DNA from: Pelagimonas phthalicica
GTDB lineage: Bacteria; Pseudomonadota; Alphaproteobacteria; Rhodobacterales; Rhodobacteraceae
Assembly: GCF_004364805.1 (NCBI RefSeq)
Contig: NZ_SOAP01000001.1
Coordinates: forward strand, 124,001-188,000
Reading direction: 5' to 3'
Length of the DNA: 64,000 bases
This document shows, piece after piece, positions 1-8,943 of the stretch (the first letter of the stretch is position 1; each line of letters starts with the position of its first letter). The position numbers were made by a program, and so were the translations under genes. The notes below the pieces were generated by a model. It did not search any database. It was not told where the DNA came from and saw only the letters and a list, made by a program, of their open reading frames with translations.

Positions 1-398
1 TCCAACAGGCAGGCCTGCAATTGGACCGCCTCGGCACTGCCACCCGCATTGGGGGCGTCGGTTGCGTATAGGCGTTCCGTAATGTCCAGCGCGGCGGGAA
101 TGCCCGTGTTGCGACGTTGCTGCCGCAAATGCGCCACCGCTGTGTCCCGCGTCAGTGTGAGCAACCAAACATGCGGCGGCACGCCATTGGCGCGCATCAT
201 CCCCGCCATTTGCCAAACCCGCTCAAACACATCTGTCAGGATATTCGATGCCGCGCTTTCATCTTCGACCAAATAAACCGCCACGCCATACAAATCAGCC
301 CCGACACAATCATACAGCCCGCGCAGAGCGCGGTGGTCCCCTTTGGCAACCTCGGTCAGCAATGTTTCGATTTCCGATGACTTGGGCTGTAACTGCAT
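1..398 (-). CDS. ECF-type RNA polymerase sigma factor, N-terminal part (runs off the window start)
   Basis: Reading the minus strand from ATG at 398 gives an open frame of about 132 codons that reaches the window edge without a stop. The first half (LLTEVAKGDHRALRGLYD, then DVFERVWQ around residues 58-65) looks like sigma-70 region 2 of an extracytoplasmic-function sigma factor. The run LLTLTRDTAVAHLRQQRRN follows and resembles the end of region 2. Region 4 would lie outside the window. A GTG at 401 is an in-frame alternative start. The gene diverges from cobS, and 399-665 holds the shared upstream DNA, where I see no other gene. Family assignment is by pattern only. No anti-sigma gene is visible. 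Confidence 0.72.
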   Translation of the reverse strand, partial: MQLQPKSSEIETLLTEVAKGDHRALRGLYDCVGADLYGVAVYLVEDESAASNILTDVFERVWQMAGMMRANGVPPHVWLLTLTRDTAVAHLRQQRRNTGIPAALDITERLYATDAPNAGGSAEAVQLQACLL

Positions 399-665
399 CA
401 CGCACCCCACCACATATCCCGCCCCTTGGATGCCACAAACCAACGCGCCGGTCCACGAAACTCTGCCCCTCGCCCACCGGAACGCGCCTTAAGGCCAGTC
501 CGCATCTTGGCCTCGGCCATCCCTCGTTCCGGCGAATTTCGCGGCATGGCGCGGTCTTATTGCGGCTCGGCCCGCAGAAACGATTGCAGCCCCTTGCCCC
601 TGCTGGCGAAATGAGGCACGACAAGGCGACGTTAAGACAGCCCGATTGAATAAGGACACCGGAAC

Positions 666-1652
666 ATGGCGGACGGCATGATTGATATCAACGCGAAACC
701 GACTGAAGAGATCTCTGTCCGTGAAACCTTTGGAATCGATAGCGATATGGTTGTTCACGGCTTTCCCGAGAACAGCGACCGCGTTCCCGATATCGACAGC
801 ACTTACAAGTTTGATCCTGACACGACCCTCGCGATTCTGGCCGGTTTCCGCAACAACCGCCGCGTGATGATTCAGGGCTATCACGGCACCGGTAAGTCCA
901 CCCATATCGAACAAGTTGCCGCGCGCCTGAACTGGCCTGCGGTTCGTGTGAATCTGGACTCACATATCAGCCGGATCGATTTGATTGGTAAGGATGCGAT
1001 CAAACTGGTGGATGGCAAGCAGACCACCCAGTTCCAAGAAGGCATCCTACCCTGGGCCCTGCGCAACCCGACCGCCATCGTGTTCGACGAATATGATGCA
1101 GGCCGTGCTGACGTTATGTTCGTGATCCAGCGCGTGCTGGAAACCGATGGTAAGCTGACCCTGCTGGATCAGAACGAAGTCATCACCCCGCACCCTTATT
1201 TCCGCATCTTTGCGACCGCCAACACCGTGGGTCTGGGCGACACAACCGGGCTCTATCACGGCACGCAACAAATCAACCAAGGTCAGATGGACCGCTGGTC
1301 GCTGGTTGCCACGCTGAACTATCTCTCGATTGACGCGGAAACGCAGATCATCCTGTCCAAGGCCCCGCATTACAACACCGAGGCCGGTCGCAAGACCATC
1401 AAACAGATGGTCACCGTCGCCGATTTCACCCGCCGCGCCTTTATGAATGGCGAACTGTCGACTGTGATGTCGCCACGGACCGTGATTGCCTGGGCACAGA
1501 ACTCGGAAATCTTCCGCAATGTCGGCTATGCCTTCCGCCTGAGCTTCCTCAACAAATGTGATGAGCTTGAACGCCAGACAGTGGCCGAGTTCTACCAGCG
1601 CTGCTTTGACGAAGAACTGCCTGAAAGCGCAGCGAATGTGAGCTTGGGCTGA
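666..1652 (+). CDS. cobS: Cobaltochelatase subunit CobS
   Basis: This is the AAA+ ATPase subunit of the aerobic (CobNST) cobaltochelatase, which inserts Co2+ into hydrogenobyrinic acid a,c-diamide during cobalamin synthesis in the cytoplasm. The protein is 328 residues, normal for the family. Walker A is GYHGTGKST at residues 71-79 and Walker B is IVFDEYD at about 138-144. The N-terminus ([14 protein letters not shown]) is typical of CobS. An ATG at 666 follows a GGACACCGGAAC leader. The stop overlaps the start of the next small gene by one base. cobT lies 2.3 kb downstream on the same strand, separated by three small exported proteins and a broken racemase. CobN is not in the window. Confidence 0.97.
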   Translation: MADGMIDINAKPTEEISVRETFGIDSDMVVHGFPENSDRVPDIDSTYKFDPDTTLAILAGFRNNRRVMIQGYHGTGKSTHIEQVAARLNWPAVRVNLDSHISRIDLIGKDAIKLVDGKQTTQFQEGILPWALRNPTAIVFDEYDAGRADVMFVIQRVLETDGKLTLLDQNEVITPHPYFRIFATANTVGLGDTTGLYHGTQQINQGQMDRWSLVATLNYLSIDAETQIILSKAPHYNTEAGRKTIKQMVTVADFTRRAFMNGELSTVMSPRTVIAWAQNSEIFRNVGYAFRLSFLNKCDELERQTVAEFYQRCFDEELPESAANVSLG

Positions 1653-2068
1653 TGATCCGGCTTGGTGCATTTCTGTTGATTTGCACCACCAACGCCGTGA
1701 TTGCCGACCAAAACTCTATTTGGTCGGTGACGCCTCGTAATACGTTAGTAAATTGCGCAGCCCATTTTGAGGCACGAGCTATTTGGCGAGAAACGCTAAC
1801 CGGGGCGCGTGATGCACATGCGATCATGATGCGCGCACGCGCGAACCGCCTAATTGACGAAATGCACAGTGCCGCCAAGCCCATTGCTCCAAGGATGCCT
1901 GGGCAAACGATGCCTTTGAATAGTTTGCCGAAAAACCATGAGTTGAAGGCTCGGGTTGAAAGCTGGCTGGTCGTCTTCGCAAACCACGGCCATCTCCATC
2001 CCTGCATGGAAGATCCGGCTTGCACAAAATGTAACACGGTTTTTAATTGGCCTTCTTTGGCTTATTGA
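1652..2068 (+). CDS. Small exported cysteine-containing protein, first of three between cobS and cobT
   Basis: A 138-residue protein with an N-terminal hydrophobic segment ([18 protein letters not shown]) that looks like a Sec signal peptide ending AVIA/D. Its ATG shares a base with the cobS stop (TGATG), so translation is probably coupled to cobS. The mature part has NCAAHFEARAIW near the start and HPCMEDPACTKC near the end, giving four cysteines. The same layout (CxxxFxAxxxW early, cysteines late) recurs in the genes at 2928 and, less clearly, 3449, which suggests duplication and divergence. I do not recognise a named family. Cysteine pairs in an exported protein suggest disulfides or metal binding. 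Position suggests but does not prove a link to cobalt handling. Confidence 0.75.
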   Translation: MIRLGAFLLICTTNAVIADQNSIWSVTPRNTLVNCAAHFEARAIWRETLTGARDAHAIMMRARANRLIDEMHSAAKPIAPRMPGQTMPLNSLPKNHELKARVESWLVVFANHGHLHPCMEDPACTKCNTVFNWPSLAY

Positions 2069-2144
2069 CCAAGGCAGGCGTGCCTATCGTGCCGCCTTTT
2101 CCATTAACGCTAAATGTGACAGCTCAAGTCTTGAAAGGCCCATT

Positions 2145-2816
2145 ATGCATCTCGGTCTCATTGGCGGCATAGGCGTCGCAGCCACCGTGGTTTACTACCA
2201 GCGCCTGACCGCCGCCGTGGGCGGGCCGTTTGATCTGACCATCGAACATGCCGACGTACAGGCCTTGATCGTCAACAACCTTGCGGACCGTCGCGAAGAG
2301 CAGGCCGAGATTTATGCCCGCCATATTGACCGCCTCGCCGAGGCGGGCTGTGACGCGGTGGCGATCACCTCTCTGGGTGGTCACTTTTGCTTTGAGGAAA
2401 CCGTCAAACGCTCCGCCCTCCCCTTGATTTCCGCCGTTGCCCCTTTGGACGACTTCTTTGTTTCCGAAGGGATCAAGACAGTGGGCCTGTTGGGAACGCG
2501 CGTTGTCATGAACACCCGCCTTTACGGGCAGTTGACCCAGACCAAAGCCGTCGCACTGGACGGTCGGATTGACGAGATCGGGCAGAGCTATCAGGACATG
2601 GCCGTCGCTGGCATTTGCACGCCAGAACAGCGCCAGCTGTTTCTCGGTGCTGGCTAGGACATGGTTGATCATCTGGGCGCGGATGCGGTTGTTTTGGCGG
2701 GCACTGATCTGAACCTCGCCTTTGATGGGCAGGCCACCAACTACCGGGTGATTGATGCGCTGGATGTGCATATTGCCCTGCTGGCGGATCTCATCACCGG
2801 CCGCGCGACGCTGTAA
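2145..2816 (+). pseudogene. Aspartate/glutamate racemase family protein interrupted by an in-frame TAG
   Basis: The frame from ATG 2145 reads MHLGLIGGIGVAATVVYYQRL and continues as an Asp/Glu racemase-like protein up to TAG at 2655-2657. The same frame then continues without another stop as DMVDHLGADAVVLAGTDLNLAFDG to TAA at 2814-2816, which is the expected C-terminal third of this family. One CAG-to-TAG change would explain it. The full frame is 223 codons, a normal length. The family member here has ITSLGGHFC and LAGTDL where classical racemases carry their two catalytic cysteine motifs, so its activity would have been atypical even before the stop. Alternatives are a sequencing error or readthrough. 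There is no frameshift. Confidence 0.85.
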
Positions 2817-2927
2817 ATCACCCCCGTTGTTTCCAGATCAGAAACACAGCGACGCCCTTTCTCAGGCTTGTAACCTTTTGTTAAGCCTGTTTTGCTGGTC
2901 CAAAGATTTGGCTGGGGGGCTGAGATC

Positions 2928-3326
2928 ATGGGGTTGGGGATTGTCGCGCGTGCCGCGTGTTTCACTTTAGGTCTGATTGCGGCTTCTGGCGCTCAGGCCA
3001 CAAGCGACGCTGACAGGCATGTCATGCAATATTGCGCCGGAGTCTTTGATGCGCGGGCCAAATGGCTGGATGTCATGAGGCCCGGCGATACCCAATCTGT
3101 CACGATGTCGGCCCATCGCGACCAATTGCTCGCCGCTTCGGACTATTCCGTAACCGACAGAACCGCACCGCTGCGCTATGGGGCCACGGAAACCCGGTTT
3201 GACGAATACAGCTTGGCTCTGTTGACCCGTTTTGCGGAACGGGGCGAGGTTTCCTCCTGCAGTCAGGACGCGCTGTGCGTGGCCTGTACAGAGCTTTTGC
3301 CGACCGGATCAAAACTGCATGATTGA
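2928..3326 (+). CDS. Small exported cysteine-containing protein, second of three between cobS and cobT
   Basis: A 132-residue protein from ATG 2928. An upstream in-frame TTG at 2892 would add 12 residues before the signal peptide and is less likely. Residues 1-24 (MGLGIVARAACFTLGLIAASGAQA) form a clear signal peptide with an AQA cleavage site. The mature protein carries YCAGVFDARAKW near its start and SSCSQDALCVAC near its end. These correspond position by position to NCAAHFEARAIW and HPCMEDPACTKC in the first of the three genes, so the two appear homologous. The product is probably periplasmic. No enzyme motif is visible and the function is unknown. Confidence 0.72.
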   Translation: MGLGIVARAACFTLGLIAASGAQATSDADRHVMQYCAGVFDARAKWLDVMRPGDTQSVTMSAHRDQLLAASDYSVTDRTAPLRYGATETRFDEYSLALLTRFAERGEVSSCSQDALCVACTELLPTGSKLHD

Positions 3327-3448
3327 AGGCCAGCGGCGTTCCGAGCCGTTGCAGCACCGTGGCAAACCTGTGTTTTTAGGATCACTTTTATTAAAAGTTT
3401 TCATTTCGCTTAAGCATTAAGCGATAAATTGCCCCTATCATCCAAAAT

Positions 3449-3853
3449 ATGGGCGATCTGAAAACAATTTTAGGAAGTCTGACACTGGCGCTTTTGTCGA
3501 GCCTGCCAGCACATGCCATGCCCGACGCCCCGCGTGATCAGGCGCAGTTTTTTGCCACATGCTTGGGTCGTTTTTCAGCAACCCGCGAACATGCCTGGTT
3601 AATGGGGGGTGAAGATCATCAGGCCGAGGCCGGGTATTCCCTGTTTCAGGATTTGCTTTCCGCTGTGATCGACGATGCCCGCCAGTCGGGGCTGAGCGGC
3701 AAGACCGTGCTGGCCAACCGGATTGAGGCCAAGATGGCCCATGCCCGCCTGTTACAGGCGGCAACCTTTCAACAGGATGAACGGCGGCGGCACATGTCGC
3801 AGCGTTTGGCCGATCAGCACCTGATGACCTGCCAAATCATGGTGCTAAGCTAA
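3449..3853 (+). CDS. Small exported protein, third of three between cobS and cobT
   Basis: A 134-residue protein starting with a signal peptide (MGDLKTILGSLTLALLSSLPAHA). The mature part includes TCLGRFSATREHAW, which resembles the CxxxFxA...W motif of the two preceding small proteins, and a late cysteine (LMTCQI). The central part is helical and charged. This copy has fewer cysteines and is the most divergent of the trio. The 122-bp gap before it is AT-rich and holds a perfect palindrome, CGCTTAA-GCA-TTAAGCG, at 3407-3423, about 25 bp before the ATG. That could be an operator or the terminator of the preceding gene. cobT starts 68 bp downstream. Function unknown. Confidence 0.7.
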   Translation: MGDLKTILGSLTLALLSSLPAHAMPDAPRDQAQFFATCLGRFSATREHAWLMGGEDHQAEAGYSLFQDLLSAVIDDARQSGLSGKTVLANRIEAKMAHARLLQAATFQQDERRRHMSQRLADQHLMTCQIMVLS

Positions 3854-3921
3854 CCGCCCGACCGCTCTAAAACGCCGCTTTCCCTCTTGCGGCGGAGCGA
3901 CATTCTGCTCATAAAACTGAC

Positions 3922-5799
3922 ATGAGCAAACCATCCGACAATCCCGCAGATCCGTTCAAGAAAGCCCTGGCAGAAGCCACCAAGGTGATGGCAGACGATC
4001 CGGAACTGTCCGTCAGCTATACGGTCGATCCGTCTGGCGTGTCAGGCGATGCTATGCGCCTGCCGCAGGTGTCGCGCCGTATGACGCGGGATGAGGTTTT
4101 GCTGGCCCGGGGCACAGCGGATGCTTTGGCCCTGCAACGTCGCTATCACGACGAAGGCACGCATGCAAAATTTGCGCCTCCGGGCGATATGGCGCGCGAA
4201 TTGTATGAGGCGATGGAAACCGCCCGGTGCGAGGCAATGGGCGCGCGTGATATGCCCGGCACCGCTGGCAATATCGACGCCAAGATCAGCCATGACGCCA
4301 TTCGGCGCGGCTATGGTCAGATCACCCAGGCCGCCGAGGCCCCCCTGCCCGTTGCGGCCGGATACCTGATCCGCCACCTTGCCACCGGGCGCGACCTGCC
4401 GCCTGAAGCCGCCAATGTCATGGAACTTTGGCGCGGTTTTGTGGAAAATCAGGCGGGCGGCACGCTGGAGAACCTTCAGGACGTGCTGTCTGACCAGTCG
4501 GCCTTTGCCAAATTCGCCCGCCAGATGATCACCGATCTCGGCTATGGCGACCAGTTGGGCGATGACCCGGACGAGTTGAATGATGAGTCCGATGATGACG
4601 CCTCGCAGGATGAGCAGGACGAGGACGAACAGCCAGACAGCACTGGGCAGGATGACGAGAGCGAAGATGCCGAAGCCTCGCCCGAGCAAAGCCAGGAAGA
4701 AACTCAGGATCCGTCTCAGGCTCAGGTGAGCATGGATGAAATGGCGGATCAGGAATTGGGTGATGAGGCAGAAATGCCCGAGGGCGAGGCCCCGATGGAG
4801 CCCCCCGCCCCGCAACCGATTTCCGAGGCCGACCCGGATTATCAGGTTTATGACACCGAATTTGACGAAGAGATCCTCGCCGAGGATCTGGCCGAACCGC
4901 AGGAATTGGAACGGCTGCGCGCCTATCTGGATCAGCAGCTTGAACCGCTGAAAGGCGCGGTGTCGCGTCTGGCCAATAAGTTGCAGCGCCGCTTGCAGGC
5001 CCAGCAAAACCGGTCCTGGGAGTTTGATCGCGAAGAGGGCATTCTGGATGCCGGTCGTCTGGCGCGGGTTGTCGCCAACCCGACCACCCCGCTGAGCTTT
5101 AAGATCGAGAAAGACACCGAGTTCCGCGACACGGTTGTGACGCTGCTTTTGGACAACTCCGGCTCGATGCGCGGGCGCCCGATTTCGATTGCGGCGATCT
5201 GCGCCGATGTTCTGGCCCGCACACTTGAACGCTGCAGCGTCAAGGTCGAGATCCTCGGCTTTACCACCCGCGCGTGGAAAGGCGGCCAGGCGCGTGAGAA
5301 ATGGCTGAATGCCGGGCGCGAACAGCAGCCCGGGCGCCTGAACGACCTGCGCCACATCATCTATAAGGGGGCCGATGCGCCTTGGCGGCGGACCCGGGAC
5401 AATCTGGGCCTGATGATGAAAGAAGGCCTTCTGAAGGAAAACATCGACGGCGAGGCGCTGGAATGGGCGCATCGGCGCATGGCGGGCCGTCCTGAGGCGC
5501 GCAAAATCCTGATGGTGATTTCGGACGGGGCCCCGGTGGATGACAGCACCCTGTCGGTGAACCCGGCCAATTACCTTGAGAAACACCTGCGCGATGTGAT
5601 CGCCATGGTCGAACGCAAGAAACAGGTTGAGCTGCTGGCGATCGGGATCGGCCATGATGTGACGCGCTATTACGACCGCGCCGTGACCATCACCGATGTC
5701 GAACAGCTGGCCGGTGCGATGACCGAACAGCTTGCCTCGCTCTTTGACAGCGATCCTCGGGCGCGGGCCCGGGTGATGGGGATGCGCAAGGCGTCCTAA
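3922..5799 (+). CDS. cobT: Cobaltochelatase subunit CobT
   Basis: This is the VWA-domain subunit that partners CobS in the ATP-driven cobaltochelatase complex. The protein is 625 residues, typical for the family. A long acidic linker (Asp/Glu-rich, about residues 210-330) connects an N-terminal helical domain to a C-terminal von Willebrand A domain. The MIDAS metal site is [11 protein letters not shown] with its first Asp at residue 411, and a second conserved stretch, [16 protein letters not shown], follows at about 530-545. It lies in the same orientation as cobS but not directly adjacent, and would be expected to be co-expressed with it. A GC-rich repeat element follows the stop. Confidence 0.97.
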   Translation: MSKPSDNPADPFKKALAEATKVMADDPELSVSYTVDPSGVSGDAMRLPQVSRRMTRDEVLLARGTADALALQRRYHDEGTHAKFAPPGDMARELYEAMETARCEAMGARDMPGTAGNIDAKISHDAIRRGYGQITQAAEAPLPVAAGYLIRHLATGRDLPPEAANVMELWRGFVENQAGGTLENLQDVLSDQSAFAKFARQMITDLGYGDQLGDDPDELNDESDDDASQDEQDEDEQPDSTGQDDESEDAEASPEQSQEETQDPSQAQVSMDEMADQELGDEAEMPEGEAPMEPPAPQPISEADPDYQVYDTEFDEEILAEDLAEPQELERLRAYLDQQLEPLKGAVSRLANKLQRRLQAQQNRSWEFDREEGILDAGRLARVVANPTTPLSFKIEKDTEFRDTVVTLLLDNSGSMRGRPISIAAICADVLARTLERCSVKVEILGFTTRAWKGGQAREKWLNAGREQQPGRLNDLRHIIYKGADAPWRRTRDNLGLMMKEGLLKENIDGEALEWAHRRMAGRPEARKILMVISDGAPVDDSTLSVNPANYLEKHLRDVIAMVERKKQVELLAIGIGHDVTRYYDRAVTITDVEQLAGAMTEQLASLFDSDPRARARVMGMRKAS

Positions 5800-5827
5800 A
5801 TTCTGGGAAACCCTGACGGGTGGATAA

Positions 5828-5890
5828 GGGGGCCAGCCCCCTTGCAAGCCAAAGGCTTGCCACCCCCGGGATATTTTTGGCCCAAAGAAA
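5828..5890 (+). repeat. Palindrome plus GGGATATTT element, copy 1
   Basis: Two GC-rich inverted repeats (GGGGGCCAGCCCCC and CAAGCC-AAA-GGCTTG) are followed by CCCCCGGGATATTTTTGG and CCCAAAGAAA. The same arrangement recurs at 31046-31105, and reversed at 12337-12399 and 50622-50660. From memory, similar sequences are scattered between genes in Rhodobacteraceae. The stems could act as a terminator for cobT, but the element is not limited to gene 3' ends in this window. Confidence 0.8.
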
Positions 5891-5921
5891 CCATTGGGAT
5901 GGTGGTCACCTTGCGGTGGCG

Positions 5922-7709
5922 ATGTTTAAAGGGGAGGCGGATTTGTTTCAGTCTTTTGAGGAAACGGCATCACCGGAACAAGGGCCTGCGCGGCTTGAGG
6001 CTTTGCGCGCGGCCATGGCGGCGGCGGGTGTTGACGCCTTTTTGGTGCCACGCGCCGATGCGCATCAGGGGGAATATGTCTCTGCACATGATGAAAGGCT
6101 GGCCTGGTTAACCGGGTTCACAGGCTCTGCGGGCTGGTGCGTGGCCTTGGCAGATCGGGCTGGTGTCTTTGTGGATGGGCGTTACCGCGTGCAGGTACGT
6201 GCGCAGGTCGCGGATGTATTTGAGCCGGTGGATTGGCCGGAAGTCTCCTTGGGCGATTGGATTGCTGAGGCACTGCCAAAAGGGATTGTCGGCTTTGATC
6301 CCTGGTTGCTTTCGCTGGATCAGCACCGCGCACTGGCCAAGAAATTGCCAGACCGTGAGCTGCGCGCCTTGGATAATCTGGTTGATCAGGTCTGGCAGGA
6401 TCAGCCAGCCCCGCCTTTGGGCGAGATTTTTGTTCAGCCTTTGGATCTGGCCGGTGAGGCGCATGGGGAAAAAATCGACCGCATCTCCCAATCGCTGACA
6501 GCGGATGCGGCCATCATCACCCTGCCCGACAGCATTGCCTGGCTGCTCAATATCCGCGGCAGTGACATTCCGCGCAATCCGGTGCCCCATGGCTTTGCTA
6601 TTCTGCATCGTGACGGGCGGGTGTCGCTGTTCTGCGCTGCTGAGAAATTGGTTGGTTTGGGGGATCACTTTGGCCCCAAAGTGTCGGTTGCTCCGGTAGA
6701 GGGCTTCCTTAATGCGGTACAGGCACTGGAGGGGCGGGTTCAGATTGATCCGGCCACCTGCCCCATGGCTGTGGCCGCATTGTTGAACGATCCGCATGAG
6801 GCGCAGGATCCGATCCTGCTGCCAAAGGCGCGCAAGAACGCCGCCGAGTTGGAGGGATCGCGCCAGGCCCATCTGCGCGATGGGGCCGCAATAGTGCGTT
6901 TCCTCGCCTGGCTTGACGCGCAACCCGTCGGAAGCCTGACTGAAATCGACGTGGTTAAACAGCTTGAGGGTGAGCGACGCGCCACCAACGCCCTGCGCGA
7001 CATTTCCTTTGAAACGATCTCGGGCGCGGGGCCGAATGGGGCCATCGTGCATTACCGCGTGACGGAAAAAACCAATCGCAAGGTTGAGGACAATCAGCTT
7101 TTGCTGGTCGATAGCGGTGGCCAATATGTCGATGGCACCACCGATATCACCCGCACCATTGCTATTGGCTCCCCCGGCGCGGAAGAGCAGCGCGCCTTTA
7201 CGCTGGTGCTGAAGGGCATGATTGCCATCTCGCGCTTGCGCTTTCCCAAGGGACTGGCCGGGGCCGATCTTGACGCGCTGGCCCGTGTTGCGCTTTGGCA
7301 AGAGGGGATGGATTACGGACATGGGACCGGTCACGGGGTTGGGGCCTATCTGTCGGTGCATGAAGGTCCGCAAAGGCTGGCGCGCACGGGAAAGGTGCCG
7401 TTTGAGCCGGGCATGATCATTTCGAACGAGCCGGGTTTTTACAAAGAAGGGGCCTTTGGCATCCGTATCGAAAACCTGATAGCCGTAGAAGAGGCCCCGG
7501 CCCTGCCCGGCCAGTCGGTTCCGCAAATGTATCGCTTTGAAACCCTGACCTGGGTGCCCATCGATCTGCGGCTGATTGATGCGGATTTGCTAACAGAGGC
7601 TGAACGGGATTGGCTGAACACCTATCATGCCGAGGTCGCGGCCCGGATTAGTCCTTTGGTCGAAGGCGGCGCAAAAGACTGGTTGTCGCAGGCCTGCCGG
7701 GCTATTTGA
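5922..7709 (+). CDS. Xaa-Pro aminopeptidase (M24 family)
   Basis: A metal-dependent exopeptidase of the M24 creatinase/aminopeptidase P family, removing an N-terminal residue next to proline. It is the long form of about 595 residues, with two creatinase-like N-terminal domains followed by the catalytic pita-bread domain. Metal ligands are visible in order: LLVDSGGQYVDGTTDITRT (two Asp), GHGTGHGVG (His), NEPGFY (Glu) and GIRIENL (Glu). I chose ATG 5922 (MFKGEADLFQSFEE) because the frame upstream of it reads through the repeat element and lacks family similarity. No signal peptide is present, so it is cytoplasmic. The ribosome-binding site is weak. Confidence 0.93.
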   Translation: MFKGEADLFQSFEETASPEQGPARLEALRAAMAAAGVDAFLVPRADAHQGEYVSAHDERLAWLTGFTGSAGWCVALADRAGVFVDGRYRVQVRAQVADVFEPVDWPEVSLGDWIAEALPKGIVGFDPWLLSLDQHRALAKKLPDRELRALDNLVDQVWQDQPAPPLGEIFVQPLDLAGEAHGEKIDRISQSLTADAAIITLPDSIAWLLNIRGSDIPRNPVPHGFAILHRDGRVSLFCAAEKLVGLGDHFGPKVSVAPVEGFLNAVQALEGRVQIDPATCPMAVAALLNDPHEAQDPILLPKARKNAAELEGSRQAHLRDGAAIVRFLAWLDAQPVGSLTEIDVVKQLEGERRATNALRDISFETISGAGPNGAIVHYRVTEKTNRKVEDNQLLLVDSGGQYVDGTTDITRTIAIGSPGAEEQRAFTLVLKGMIAISRLRFPKGLAGADLDALARVALWQEGMDYGHGTGHGVGAYLSVHEGPQRLARTGKVPFEPGMIISNEPGFYKEGAFGIRIENLIAVEEAPALPGQSVPQMYRFETLTWVPIDLRLIDADLLTEAERDWLNTYHAEVAARISPLVEGGAKDWLSQACRAI

Positions 7710-7772
7710 CATACTGCTGAAACAATTCCCGTGTCTTAAACGCGGGTCAACGACAAAACGGGGGAGAGAAAC

Positions 7773-8117
7773 ATGAGCAAAATCACCATTATTCCAGCCG
7801 AAGGCACCTGGATCATTCGGGCCGGTGGGGCTGTTCTTGGGGAATCCAGCCGTGCTTTGGAGCTGACCGAGGGGGATTACCCGCCGGTGATCTATTTCCC
7901 ACGCGAAGATATCGGCATGGCCTTTCTTGAGGCAACTGATCACAAGACCACCTGCCCCCATAAGGGCGAGGCCTCGTATTTTTCGATCATGTCAAAATCC
8001 AAGACCTATGAAAACGCGGTCTGGAGCTATGAAGCACCAATTGATGCGGTCAAGGAAATCAGCGGCTATCTGGCCTTTCAAGTCCAGGATGGCGTTGCCA
8101 TCGAACAGCTGCCCTAA
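7773..8117 (+). CDS. DUF427 domain-containing protein
   Basis: A 114-residue protein matching the DUF427 pattern: GTWIIRAGGAVLGES at the N-terminus, PVIYFPREDIGMAFLE in the middle, then HKTTCPHKGEASYFS and the C-terminal GYLAFQ. These are small soluble single-domain proteins without an established biochemical role. A good Shine-Dalgarno (GGGGGAGAG) precedes the ATG. It follows the aminopeptidase by 63 bp on the same strand and may be co-transcribed. A strong hairpin lies about 90 bp downstream. Confidence 0.88.
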   Translation: MSKITIIPAEGTWIIRAGGAVLGESSRALELTEGDYPPVIYFPREDIGMAFLEATDHKTTCPHKGEASYFSIMSKSKTYENAVWSYEAPIDAVKEISGYLAFQVQDGVAIEQLP

Positions 8118-8207
8118 GTCTGAAATCGGGAAAACCTTGCCAGGTCAGTTATTCCTGACCCTTAGAACTATACCTTAAAATTCAGATGGTTAAACACCAT
8201 GTCATCC

Positions 8208-8237
8208 GATATCACCCGTCCAGCGGCGGGTGATATT
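8208..8237 (+). terminator. Hairpin downstream of the DUF427 gene, possible terminator
   Basis: ATATCACCCG and CGGGTGATAT form a perfect 10-bp stem around an 8-nt loop, followed by TTGTATAT. It lies between the DUF427 gene and the SH3b gene, both on the plus strand. The T-tract is weak, so a regulatory hairpin is also possible. Confidence 0.45.
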
Positions 8238-8301
8238 GTATATCTGGCACCCCTCTTCCCATGATCGTCCTATCGCTGCTTCAGCAAAAAGGACAATCAA
8301 G

Positions 8302-8934
8302 ATGTTTCGTATTCTCGCCTGCCTCATGGCCCTATTCATTGCCACCTCTGCCGCCGCCACCGAAGGGCGTCAGGTCTATATCAACGCGCCCAAAGACGGG
8401 TTTTTGAACCTGCGCGAAGGGCCATCCACGCGCTACCCTGTCATGGAAAAGATGCGCCATGGCGACAATGTCACCTTTCTGGCGCAACCGGGTGAATGGG
8501 TGAAAGTCTATCACCACCAGTCGGATTCCATTGGATGGGCGCATGGGCATTTCATCAGCGACACCAAACCGCGTGATCGTGACACAAACCCGATCTATGA
8601 ACCGCGCAAATTCCGCTGGGTGGACGCGCCCTATGGCGATCTGAACCTGCGCAAAGGTCCGGGCACCAATTACCATGTGGTCCGCAAAATGCATAACGGC
8701 ACCAAGGTCGAGATCCTGGGGCGCAGTGGCAAATGGCGCTTGCTCAAGCTGAATTCCGGCCTGATTGGCTGGGCGCACAAAGCCTATCTCAGCAAGGAGC
8801 GCCCGCACACGCCCAAGCCACAACCAAACCCGCGCCCTTATAGCGATTTGCAAGCCGCTTATGACGCCTGTGAACACCACCGTGGCCGCGATTTCCGCTT
8901 CTGCATCATGCAGCGTCTGCCCGGCAATCGCTAA
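8302..8934 (+). CDS. Exported protein with two bacterial SH3 (SH3b) domains
   Basis: A 210-residue protein with a signal peptide (MFRILACLMALFIATSAAATEG). Two SH3b repeats follow: DGFLNLREGPSTRYPVMEKM...IGWAHGHFI at about residues 33-90, and YGDLNLRKGPGTNYHVVRKM...IGWAHKAYL at about 112-162. A proline-rich linker and a short C-terminal segment with two cysteines (CEHHRGRDFRFC) end the protein. SH3b domains usually bind peptidoglycan or peptides in the envelope, so this is probably periplasmic. ATG 8302 with upstream AAAAAGGA fits better than the upstream start at 8230, which would bury the signal peptide. No catalytic domain is attached. Confidence 0.85.
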   Translation: MFRILACLMALFIATSAAATEGRQVYINAPKDGFLNLREGPSTRYPVMEKMRHGDNVTFLAQPGEWVKVYHHQSDSIGWAHGHFISDTKPRDRDTNPIYEPRKFRWVDAPYGDLNLRKGPGTNYHVVRKMHNGTKVEILGRSGKWRLLKLNSGLIGWAHKAYLSKERPHTPKPQPNPRPYSDLQAAYDACEHHRGRDFRFCIMQRLPGNR

Positions 8935-8943
8935 CTTTTTAGC

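Noticed and set aside
310-624. 104-codon minus-strand frame overlapping the sigma factor start
   Set aside because: It is in a different frame from the sigma factor and its translation has no recognisable domain.
4042-5847. 601-codon minus-strand frame opposite cobT
   Set aside because: Antisense of cobT, which has a clear MIDAS motif; no similarity in the minus frame.
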